Positions 1 through 5,958 of a DNA stretch of 6,400 nucleotides are shown here, one piece after another. The translations under genes and the position numbers were made by a program. The DNA lies in assembly GCA_041742695.1 (NCBI GenBank), contig JBGTOF010000242.1, positions 1 through 6,400 of the forward strand, read 5' to 3'. A model generated the notes under the pieces. It worked only from the letters and a program-made list of their open reading frames with translations, was not told the DNA's origin and ran no database searches. The stretch is from Kaiparowitsia sp041742695 (GTDB lineage Bacteria; Cyanobacteriota; Cyanobacteriia; Elainellales; Elainellaceae). Positions within the stretch are counted from its first letter, which is position 1. Each line of letters opens with the position of its first letter.

Positions 1-1
1 C

Positions 2-142
2 ACGATCATGACCTGGAATTGCATGCATCTCGCACGGATGCTCAAGGAGTCTGGTGGAATCCCGAACGAGGGCAATAACCGTGAGGCATGGAAAGCCGGA
101 GAACGGTTCGGCTTCGAAAACCCGGATGGACAAACGGGATAA
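2..142 (+). CDS. 3' end of an unrecognised protein, probable integron cassette gene (5' end outside window)
   Basis: An open frame enters from the left edge and ends at TAA 140-142, giving about 46 visible residues. They include the stretches WNCMHLARMLKESGG and IPNEGNNREAWKAG and end in FENPDGQTG. The piece is hydrophilic with an amphipathic helix-like start; there is no membrane segment and I do not recognise a family. This frame is preferred over the competing frame 1-78 because it is longer and its third codon positions are mostly G or C, as in the genes downstream. Its stop codon sits inside the left arm of the attC-like hairpin at 137-196, the usual arrangement in integron gene cassettes. 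That placement is the best argument that it is a real gene and a mobile cassette. Function is unknown, and the start lies outside the window. Confidence 0.5.
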   Translation, partial: TIMTWNCMHLARMLKESGGIPNEGNNREAWKAGERFGFENPDGQTG

Positions 143-196
143 CAAGGCGCTGCACCGGACGGCAATTCCTGCCGCTGGTGAGCTTGGGCGTTATTC
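137..196 (+). other. attC-like integron recombination site (59-base-element type)
   Basis: The outer boxes GGATAAC (137-143) and GTTATTC (190-196) are inverted repeats with one G-T wobble, matching the R''/R' boxes of attC. Inside, GCT-CACC (149-151 and 153-156) pairs with GGTGAGC (177-183), leaving G152 unpaired. GG (157-158) pairs with CT (175-176), leaving A159 unpaired. CGGCA (160-164) pairs with TGCCG (170-174) around a five-base loop. Two unpaired bases on one arm, an unpaired spacer and conserved outer boxes are the structural signature of attC sites, which IntI recombines as a folded bottom strand. The expected crossover is between G190 and T191. There is no T-run after the hairpin, so it is not a typical intrinsic terminator. 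No integrase is visible. The call is from structure only. Confidence 0.72.
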
Positions 197-263
197 GCCC
201 CAAACCTGCTCAAGCGTATCTTTAAAGTGAAATAGTCCTAATCCATTCCGGTTTACGCTTACG

Positions 264-271
264 GTTATAAC
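264..271 (+). promoter_or_regulatory. possible -10 element upstream of yebC
   Basis: GTTATAAC is a perfect 8-base palindrome containing the -10-like hexamer TATAAC (266-271), 25 bases before the yebC ATG. No convincing -35 hexamer lies 16-18 bases upstream; TTTACG at 252-257 is too close. It may be a promoter core in a short leader, but the assignment rests on one hexamer. Nothing else recognisable lies between the attC-like site and the gene. Confidence 0.25.
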
Positions 272-296
272 GTGGACTGATTAGACTCTGAGGATT

Positions 297-1091
297 ATGG
301 CAGGACATAGTAAATGGGCGAATATCAAGCGGCAGAAAGCGCGGGTTGATGCGGTTAAAGGCAAAGTATTTGCCAAGCTGTCGCGGGAGATTATTGTGGC
401 GGCGCGGCAGGGGGTGCCCGACCCAACAGCCAATTTTCAGCTGCGCACCGCCATTGATAAGGCCAAGGCTGCCGGAGTGCCCAACGATAATATTGATCGG
501 GCGATCGCCAAAGGATCGGGGACGCTCGGTAACGAGGCAGAGCTAGAAGCCATTCGCTACGAAGGCTATGGCCCTGGTGGAGTGGCCATTCTCATCGAAG
601 CGCTGACCGACAACCGCAACCGCACCGCCGCAGATCTGCGTGCTGCGTTTAGCAAACGCGGTGGCAACCTGGGAGAAACGGGCTGCGTCGGCTGGATGTT
701 TGACCAGAAGGGTGTGGTGAGCCTGTATCAGCCGGGGGAGGGCAAAGAGCCAGTCGCCGACTTGGACGAAGAGGCGTTGCTAGAAACCCTAGTCAACGCC
801 GGGGCAGAGACCTATGAGCTCACCGACGTGGATGAAGACACGCCTGGCGCGGAGGTATTGACCGATCCGGCCCAGCTCGAAGCCGTAAGCGATGCCCTGA
901 GTCAGGCAGGCTATGCCATCACCCAGGCCGAGCTGCGATGGATTGCCAACAACAGCCTAGACGTTACAGAGTCTGAGCAGGCGATCGCCCTGCTTCGATT
1001 GATGGATGCCCTAGAAGACCTGGATGACGTGCAATCCGTCACGGCCAATTTTGAAATGGCCGATGAGTTGATGGAGATCAGCTGGGCCTAA
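297..1091 (+). CDS. yebC: YebC/PmpR/TACO1-family protein
   Basis: A complete 264-residue protein beginning with the family hallmark MAGHSKWANIKRQKA, which fixes the ATG at 297; AGGA at 291-294 is a closely spaced ribosome binding site. Visible family blocks are the N-terminal helical domain (about residues 1-75, with KGKVFAKLSREI and DNIDRAIAKG), the block YEGYGPGGVAILIEALTDNRNRT in the ninties, GGNLGETGCVGWMF near 120-135, and the C-terminal MDALEDLDDVQSVTANFEM. The usual length is about 245-250, so this copy is slightly long, with small additions around residues 142-185. Homologues were long annotated as transcription regulators; mitochondrial TACO1 is a translational activator, and more recent work points to a role in translation, including at proline-rich stretches. 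Cytoplasmic. It appears to be transcribed alone: 92 bases separate it from the next gene. The family call is near certain; the molecular role here is inferred. Confidence 0.97.
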   Translation: MAGHSKWANIKRQKARVDAVKGKVFAKLSREIIVAARQGVPDPTANFQLRTAIDKAKAAGVPNDNIDRAIAKGSGTLGNEAELEAIRYEGYGPGGVAILIEALTDNRNRTAADLRAAFSKRGGNLGETGCVGWMFDQKGVVSLYQPGEGKEPVADLDEEALLETLVNAGAETYELTDVDEDTPGAEVLTDPAQLEAVSDALSQAGYAITQAELRWIANNSLDVTESEQAIALLRLMDALEDLDDVQSVTANFEMADELMEISWA

Positions 1092-1139
1092 ACACGACCC
1101 TCGCATGTTTAGGTCATCGTTTGTAATGGTTTTACAGAA

Positions 1140-1149
1140 TCTACGTAGA
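1140..1149. promoter_or_regulatory. perfect palindrome in the leader of the FecR/CHASE2 operon
   Basis: TCTACGTAGA is a 10-base perfect inverted repeat about 35 bases upstream of the TTG start of the FecR-domain gene, in the only gap (1092-1183) between yebC and the operon. A weak -10-like TAGAAT lies at 1170-1175 with no clear -35 partner. The palindrome could be a dimeric regulator's half-sites with no spacer, or chance. No terminator hairpin with a T-run follows yebC in this gap. Confidence 0.2.
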
Positions 1150-1183
1150 GTCAGAGCCTCGAGTGCCCTTAGAATGAGGCAGA

Positions 1184-2104
1184 TTGAGATTATCTGAGAC
1201 GAGAAAATTGAACAATTCTGCACGTATTTCTGCCCGACTCTTCCACCGATCACGAGGCCAGCGATCGCTCCTGTTGATGGCACTAACGCTGCTGGCCGTG
1301 GGTATGGCGGCTCTCTTTGCAACAGCCACGCCCCAAGTGGTGCCGGTGCGAGTCGATCGCTGGTTAGAAGTGCGGCAACTTTCGGGAGCCGTCACCTTTA
1401 CACGCAGCGGTGGCACTCGCATGGCACGGGTGGGCGATCGCCTACAGGCGGTGGGCGAGGGCATTACCACGGGTAGCGGCTCCACTGCGGTGCTAGCGGT
1501 GGATACTGGCATTGGCTTTGTCAACGTGACCGAGAATACTCGGATGCAGGTGCGATCGCTCGACTACGCACCGGATGACGGGCGCATCACGCGCCTATTT
1601 GTATCACGCGGGCAGGTTCGCTTGCAGATCCGCCAGTTCACGAATCCGAGCTCAGAATTTGAGATTCAAACCCCATCTGGCACCAGCGGCGTGCGCGGCA
1701 CCGACTTTGGCGTAGCCGTGCAGGAGGATGGCAAGATGGGAGTTGCTACGCTAGATGGCAGCATAGATACTGCGGCCCAGGGGCAAACCGTGCCAGTGCC
1801 CGCCGGGTTTCAGAACCTCACGATTCCCGGAGAACCCCCCTCTCCGGCCACACCGCTTCGAGACGACACGACCCTTCAAGCGCGGACAGAGCGCGTGATT
1901 GTGAGCCAAGTGCGTCGCGTGCGGCTGGTGGCTCGGGTTGATCCCGTCAACGCTGTTTTAGTGGGTGGCGTCCCTCAGACCACCGATCGCAATGGCGAAT
2001 TCAGTCTGCTGTTTCCAGCCCGGGCGGGGCAGCAGGTTCCCACCATTACCGTGATTACGCCCTTGGGTAAACGGCAAGACTATGATTTTATGTTGCCGTT
2101 ATGA
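1184..2104 (+). CDS. FecR-domain protein, membrane-anchored and periplasmic
   Basis: A 306-residue protein. The start chosen is TTG 1184: an in-frame TGA at 1175-1177 blocks extension upstream and GAGG at 1176-1179 provides a ribosome binding site. A second TTG at 1208 is possible; the first in-frame ATG (1277) would cut into the membrane helix. An Arg-rich N-terminus precedes a hydrophobic helix (about residues 29-49, LLLMALTLLAVGMAALF), an uncleaved anchor or signal sequence. Residues about 60-190 are the FecR domain: a beta-rich stretch with LSGAVTFTRSGG, GSGSTAVLAVD and the characteristic TPSGTSGVRGTDFGV. A small C-terminal beta domain (about 240-306) follows, with VDPVNAVLVGGVP and DRNGEFSLLFPA, resembling extracellular Ig-like or carbohydrate-binding modules. 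FecR domains in many cyanobacterial proteins are not tied to iron uptake; no sigma factor or TonB receptor is nearby. The stop overlaps the ATG of the sensor kinase (ATGA), so the two are co-translated and probably work together in the periplasm. Confidence 0.88.
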   Translation: MRLSETRKLNNSARISARLFHRSRGQRSLLLMALTLLAVGMAALFATATPQVVPVRVDRWLEVRQLSGAVTFTRSGGTRMARVGDRLQAVGEGITTGSGSTAVLAVDTGIGFVNVTENTRMQVRSLDYAPDDGRITRLFVSRGQVRLQIRQFTNPSSEFEIQTPSGTSGVRGTDFGVAVQEDGKMGVATLDGSIDTAAQGQTVPVPAGFQNLTIPGEPPSPATPLRDDTTLQARTERVIVSQVRRVRLVARVDPVNAVLVGGVPQTTDRNGEFSLLFPARAGQQVPTITVITPLGKRQDYDFMLPL

Positions 2105-4434
2105 GTTGCCGCATTCATCGAATCGCCTGGCACATTCTACCGGGGAGCGTTACGGCACTCGCGGTGGGGCTGCTCTCCCATCTGGCGTTGCTGCAGCCGC
2201 TAGACCAATTCGCCTATTCTGTACTGTTTCAACAGCGGGGCGAGCTGCCGTGGGATGAGCGCCTGGTGGTGGTAGCCATTGACGATGTAAGTATAGAAGA
2301 ACTGGGGCAGTTTCCCTGGTCGCGGCGGCGCTATGTCGAGGTGCTGGATGTGCTGTCAGAGGCAGAGCCCAGCGTGATTGTGGTGAACTTAATTTGGTCA
2401 GAGCGGAGCTGGGCAGATGGGCCGCTGGCAGAGGCGATCGCCCAGCTGAATCGGGTCGTGTTGTCGCAAACGCGAGCCAAGTCGGGCGAGCCGCTGGGGC
2501 CTGTGCCTGAGCTGCAGGATGGGGCGATCGCCACTGGTCATGTGCTTACAGTTCCTGATAGCGACGGCATCATTCGGCGTATCGTTCCGCAGACCGATGG
2601 GCAACTGAGCCTAGGGCTGGCTGCTGCTGATGTGTATAGCCTAAGGCAAGAGGTGATTGCTCTGCCGCCGCTAGAGCAACCGTTTTGGGTGAATTGGGTC
2701 GGCACGCCGCAGCACTTAACCCATTATTCCTTTAGGGAGGTGCTTAGGGGCGCGGTGCCTCCTGCGGCATTTCAAGACAAGATTGTAATCATTGGGGTGA
2801 CCGCGACGGGCTTAACCACGCTGATTACGCCCTTTAATCCCGATATTCCAATTGGTGGCGTCTATCTTCATGCCACGGTGCTCAATAACCTGTTGCAGCA
2901 GACGATGCTGCAACCCCTGCCGCAGGAATGGATTTGGCTGATTTTGCTGGCCGGTGGCCCTGGGCTAAGTTGGACCATGGCGCAGTGGAAAACACGCTAT
3001 CAGTTGATTGGCATCATCGTGCTGTGTGGCTGCTGGATGGGTTTCAGCATGGTGCTGTTTCGCGCCCATTACTTGCCTGCGCTGGCCACGCCGCTCACGC
3101 TGTTTGTGGTCACAGCGGCAGCGGTGATGCTGAGCGAGCGCCTGCAAGCAAGCCTCATTCTCCAAACGCAGGTGGCGCGTTTGTGGGAGACCTATCGGCA
3201 AGACTTAGTGCAGCAGGTGGATGGGGATACGATGCAGTTAGTGCTAGCGGCTTCGCCAGAACTTGCGTGGATGGGCTCGCCCTCGTCGATGGTGCGGGTG
3301 GCGCAATTGGCGGCGATCGCCGATCAATTTGGGCGATCGCAATCCACCCAAGCGGCGATCGCCCGCAGCCTTTCGATTGGCTTGGTGGCAGCTAATCTAG
3401 ACGGCACGATTTGGTTCTGTAACCCCGCCGCTGCAGACCTCCTTCAGGTGACCGTGGGCACCACCTTAACCATGGCACTCGCAACCCATTGGATTAGCCC
3501 AGAGGAATGGTGCGCGATTCTTCATCAACTTCAGCGCCAGACTCTGCCAACCCCCACAGAACATTATCAAGAAGGCCGCTGGTTTGAACTGAGATGGGAA
3601 CCGCTGACCTATCATCGGCAGCATCCATCTAAGAATCAGGCTGAGGATGAACCGGATGGTCTGATGTTATTGATTGAAGACATTACAGCGCGCAAACAAA
3701 TTGAAGCAAACTTGAATCGTCAAATTCAAGAACTAAATCATCTGAATCACATGAAAGATGATTTTTTGAGCACGGTATCTCATGAGTTGCGATCGCCCTT
3801 AGCAAACATCAACGTGGTGATCCAACTGTTGCAAAATACAAACCTGCATGATCAACAAAAATATCTACAGATTTTGAAAGATGAGTGCGATCGCGAAATT
3901 GACTTAGTGGACGATTTGCTCGATCTGCAGCGACTTGAAGCGGGCAAGCGCGAGTTCAATCTAGAAGTTATTTCGCTGCAAGACTGGCTGCCAACGATGA
4001 TAGAACCGTTTCAATATCGGTTGGAGACGCGCCAGTTACAGCTAGACGCCCAGATTGAGGCTGATCTGCCGCCCATTCTCTCTGATCATCACAGTCTGCA
4101 GCGCCTGATGACAGAACTCTTGACCAACGCCTGCAAATATACGCCGCCTCACCACCACATTACGGTCATGGCTCAGTTTGTGTCGCCCTATGTGCAGATT
4201 ACCGTGCAAAATTCTGGAGCCGAAATCGCCGAAGCAGAGCTACCCAAGATTTTTGATAAGTTTTACCGCATCCCGAAGAGCGATCGCTGGCAGCAGGGCG
4301 GCACGGGGCTTGGCTTGGCACTGGTCAAAAATCTGGTAGAACATTTGGGGGGTCACATTCACGTCAGCAGCCACGACAGCCTGACGGCATTTGTGATTCA
4401 GTTTCCGGCAGTAGAAAGTGATGCTTTCCGTTAG
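2101..4434 (+). CDS. CHASE2-PAS sensor histidine kinase
   Basis: A 777-residue inner-membrane kinase starting at an ATG that overlaps the FecR-gene stop. Order: one N-terminal membrane helix (about 10-31); periplasmic CHASE2 domain (about 35-270, with VVVAIDDVSIEELGQFPW and a late DKIVIIGVTATGL strand); three membrane helices (about 277-294, 301-320, 325-344), the standard CHASE2 topology; a cytoplasmic linker; a PAS domain (about 422-532, LVAANLDGTIWFCNPAA, ending IEDITARKQIE); the HisKA phosphoacceptor H561 in STVSHELRSPL; and the HATPase_c domain with N-box N676 (LTNACKYTPP), F-box IFDKFYRIP and G2 box GGTGLGLAL (733-741). The G1 box reads NSGAEI (704-709), with Asn where Asp is canonical. 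The protein should autophosphorylate on H561 in response to an envelope signal, possibly tuned by the PAS ligand. No receiver domain and no response regulator are in the window, so the partner is unknown. Five or more HIP1 sites lie within the gene, consistent with a resident gene. Confidence 0.93.
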   Translation: MSCRIHRIAWHILPGSVTALAVGLLSHLALLQPLDQFAYSVLFQQRGELPWDERLVVVAIDDVSIEELGQFPWSRRRYVEVLDVLSEAEPSVIVVNLIWSERSWADGPLAEAIAQLNRVVLSQTRAKSGEPLGPVPELQDGAIATGHVLTVPDSDGIIRRIVPQTDGQLSLGLAAADVYSLRQEVIALPPLEQPFWVNWVGTPQHLTHYSFREVLRGAVPPAAFQDKIVIIGVTATGLTTLITPFNPDIPIGGVYLHATVLNNLLQQTMLQPLPQEWIWLILLAGGPGLSWTMAQWKTRYQLIGIIVLCGCWMGFSMVLFRAHYLPALATPLTLFVVTAAAVMLSERLQASLILQTQVARLWETYRQDLVQQVDGDTMQLVLAASPELAWMGSPSSMVRVAQLAAIADQFGRSQSTQAAIARSLSIGLVAANLDGTIWFCNPAAADLLQVTVGTTLTMALATHWISPEEWCAILHQLQRQTLPTPTEHYQEGRWFELRWEPLTYHRQHPSKNQAEDEPDGLMLLIEDITARKQIEANLNRQIQELNHLNHMKDDFLSTVSHELRSPLANINVVIQLLQNTNLHDQQKYLQILKDECDREIDLVDDLLDLQRLEAGKREFNLEVISLQDWLPTMIEPFQYRLETRQLQLDAQIEADLPPILSDHHSLQRLMTELLTNACKYTPPHHHITVMAQFVSPYVQITVQNSGAEIAEAELPKIFDKFYRIPKSDRWQQGGTGLGLALVKNLVEHLGGHIHVSSHDSLTAFVIQFPAVESDAFR

Positions 4435-4603
4435 ATGCAGTCTTCGCCCTGCGATTACGGGCCAGATTAGGACGTAGCTGGAGCGAGATTTGAAGTCGGG
4501 ACCGTTACAAGCGATATTTCAGTTAACTCATTGTGCGATCGCCCCTACGCATAAATCGCCGCCCTGAGTTAGTCTTGGGACTACGATCACCAGACTTTAG
4601 CCC
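4435..4603. other. intergenic gap between the kinase gene and the restriction-gene fragment
   Basis: The gap contains one HIP1 site (4535-4542), a 7-base inverted repeat TAACTCA (4524-4530) / TGAGTTA (4565-4571) spaced by 34 bases, and a small hairpin TAGTC-TTGG-GACTA (4570-4583). A short GCCC/GGGC pairing near 4448-4464 lacks a following T-run, so no intrinsic terminator is evident for the kinase operon. No convincing -35/-10 pair was found. No RNA gene or reading frame of note. Confidence 0.4.
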
Positions 4604-5044
4604 ATGACTCCCCAGGACTCTGAACGGATTGAGCGCTTTGTCACCAAGTGGCAGAACTCTGGCGGCAATGAGCGGGCCAATTATCAGGGGTTCTTTTTAA
4701 ACCTGTGTGAGGCGCTGGGGGTGGATGTCCCACCGCCCAAGGGCAATGTGGCAGATGATCCCTATTGCTTTGATAAAGACATCAAGGTGTATCACCCTAG
4801 CGGCAAGGTGACGCCGGGTTACATCGACTTCTATAAGGCTGACCACTTCATCATTGAGGCCAAGCAGGGCAGCGCTCAGACGGGCAAGGGCACGGCGAAG
4901 CGAGGCACCCCGTCCTATCTAAGGGCAATGGAGAAGGCGTTTGTCCAGGCGATCGCCTACACGCGCAACCTGGCCGAGTCGATACCGCCCTTTGTGCTCA
5001 CCTGCGACATTAGAAGCAAAAGATCGGGGAAATGGGTAGTATAA
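4604..5044 (+). pseudogene. N-terminal fragment of an MmeI-like restriction/DNA methyltransferase protein
   Basis: The 146-residue frame opens like the N-terminal region of large single-chain restriction-modification proteins (class I SAM-dependent DNA methyltransferase, MmeI-like, usually around 900 residues or more): FVTKWQNSGGNERANYQGF, then LNLCEALGV, YCFDKDI, and GYIDFYKADHFIIEAKQGS. D75 with E85-x-K87 fits a PD-(D/E)xK nuclease core. KGTAKRGTPSYLRAM and the helix up to RNLAESIPPFVLTCDI (residue 136) are also family-like. After that residue relatives continue with a GxxxE/Y-type strand and the methyltransferase domain; here the frame runs ten odd residues (RSKRSGKWVV) to a TAA inside a hairpin. 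Methyltransferase motifs and target-recognition domain are absent. The break near base 5010 coincides with a drop in GC and the end of HIP1 sites. ATG 4604 lacks a clear ribosome binding site. Most likely a disrupted gene; an isolated nuclease-like domain being expressed is the less likely alternative. Confidence 0.75.
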
Positions 5045-5054
5045 ATAAACTACC
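5035..5054 (+). other. hairpin at the end of the restriction-gene fragment
   Basis: GGTAGT (5035-5040) and ACTACC (5049-5054) form a perfect 6-base stem around the loop ATAAATAA. The loop contains the TAA (5042-5044) that ends the truncated frame. No T-run follows, so it is not a classic intrinsic terminator. It lies about 25 bases inside the AT-rich segment and about 38 bases before the TcmP ATG, and could be a leader structure, an operator, or part of a mobile-element end. Confidence 0.4.
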
Positions 5055-5091
5055 GAAGAGAGGGTCTTAAACGTATGGATTATTAGCCGCT

Positions 5092-5958
5092 ATGTCAAAA
5101 GATACAACAAGCACCGGACAGCAGTACTCTAGCTCAACCCCACATAAGCTAAAAGCCTTTCGCTACTTAATGGGATATCATTCCCGAGTTTGCGAACTGA
5201 TTCTTCAGAAAACAAGGCAGCCATATATTTATATTGACTTGAACTGCGGAGCAGGATATCAGCCTGACTACAAAAAGGTTGGTGATGAAGTGCTTGGCTC
5301 CCCAATTATCGCTTTACAAGCGTTAAATAAGCGGAGCATCAAACCAGTTTGCCACTTTTGCGATACCAACCAAGAATCTCTCGAAATTCTAGAAAGAACC
5401 ATCCAGGAATTTAAACTACAGTGCACTGCTTCTTACTGGCTAGGTGAAAATAGTCAATCATTAAAGGATATATCTCAAGGTCTTAGCAACTCTCAATTTC
5501 ACGGTCTTGTTTACTCAGATCCTAACGGAAAGCAAGATTTCCCCATACAAGAGATAAAGAGTGTCTTCCAATTGCCTCAAATGCAAAAGGTAGATCTATT
5601 AATGAATGTTGCTACAACATATGTAAAACGATGGGAAACCAACCCAAAAGCCAATTGGAAGGTTTATCCACTTAGATAAATCATAAACGGACACGGGAAA
5701 GAGTATATTTTTGTTCGGGAGCCTGAAAATCGTTCTCTAAAGTGGACTTTCATCTATGCAACCAACTGGGTCAAACAAAAAGACTTAAATAAAATTAGAC
5801 TCTATGGAGTAGAAAGTGATTTAGGTAAAGGGATTTTAGAACACATATTCAATCCAAAAAATAATCCACTACCTGGGATATATGAAGATGGCTCCATTGC
5901 TATTCAAGGGCAACTTGATTTCAGTAAGTGTAGAGACAATGAAGCAGATGAACAATGA
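5092..5958 (+). pseudogene. tcmP: three-Cys-motif partner protein TcmP, interrupted by one in-frame stop
   Basis: ATG 5092 opens a 195-residue frame ending at TAA 5677-5679. The same reading frame continues without another stop for 92 codons to TGA 5956-5958, giving a 288-codon gene with one nonsense codon at position 196. Visible elements: HKLKAFRYLMGY (residues 18-29), a methyltransferase-like motif I YIDLNCGAGY (47-56), an acidic motif CHFCDTN (D91), and SDPNG (142-146) at the motif IV position. After the stop come HGKEYIFVREPE and LKWTFIYATNWV, which look like the normal TcmP continuation. TcmP proteins are SAM-methyltransferase-like and occur beside DUF5131 proteins carrying three Cys; their substrate is not established. 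Here the DUF5131 gene follows with an ATGA overlap. An in-frame TAA at 5068 precludes extension upstream, and no Shine-Dalgarno is evident. CAA or GAA to TAA by one change would explain the stop. Sequencing error, fresh inactivation and readthrough are the alternatives; the stop context TAA-A does not resemble known leaky sites. Confidence 0.8.

Larger units (their letters stand above)
501..4956. repeat. HIP1 palindromes (GCGATCGC), 15 dispersed copies
   Basis: GCGATCGC begins at 501, 981, 1261, 1434, 1552, 2434, 2524, 3313, 3333, 3355, 3789, 3887, 4280, 4535 and 4949. This octamer (highly iterated palindrome 1) is strongly over-represented in many cyanobacterial genomes. None occurs in 1-500 or 4957-6400. 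Most copies lie inside coding sequence, where in one frame they encode Ala-Ile-Ala and in others Arg-Ser or Cys-Asp-Arg. Their distribution is the clearest marker here of resident versus imported DNA. Confidence 0.95.

Noticed and set aside
1..78. Reading frame 1-78 on the + strand as the real gene end
   Set aside because: It is shorter, its codon third positions fit poorly, and its stop has no relation to the attC-like site, unlike the frame ending at 142.
137..196. Hairpin as an intrinsic terminator of the left-edge gene
   Set aside because: There is no T-run after the stem, and the conserved outer boxes and unpaired bases fit attC better.
1141..1524. Minus-strand reading frames over the FecR gene and yebC end
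   Set aside because: They lie antisense to well-supported genes and have low-complexity Arg/Pro/Ser compositions; they are shadows.
2928..3395. 155-codon frame inside the kinase gene
   Set aside because: It overlaps the membrane and linker part of a clear CHASE2 kinase in another frame and shows no family features.
4445..4465. Terminator after the kinase gene
   Set aside because: Only a 4-base GCCC/GGGC stem forms and no T-run follows.
5677..5679. Frameshift in TcmP
   Set aside because: The continuation is in the same frame as the first part, so the lesion is a nonsense codon and not an indel.
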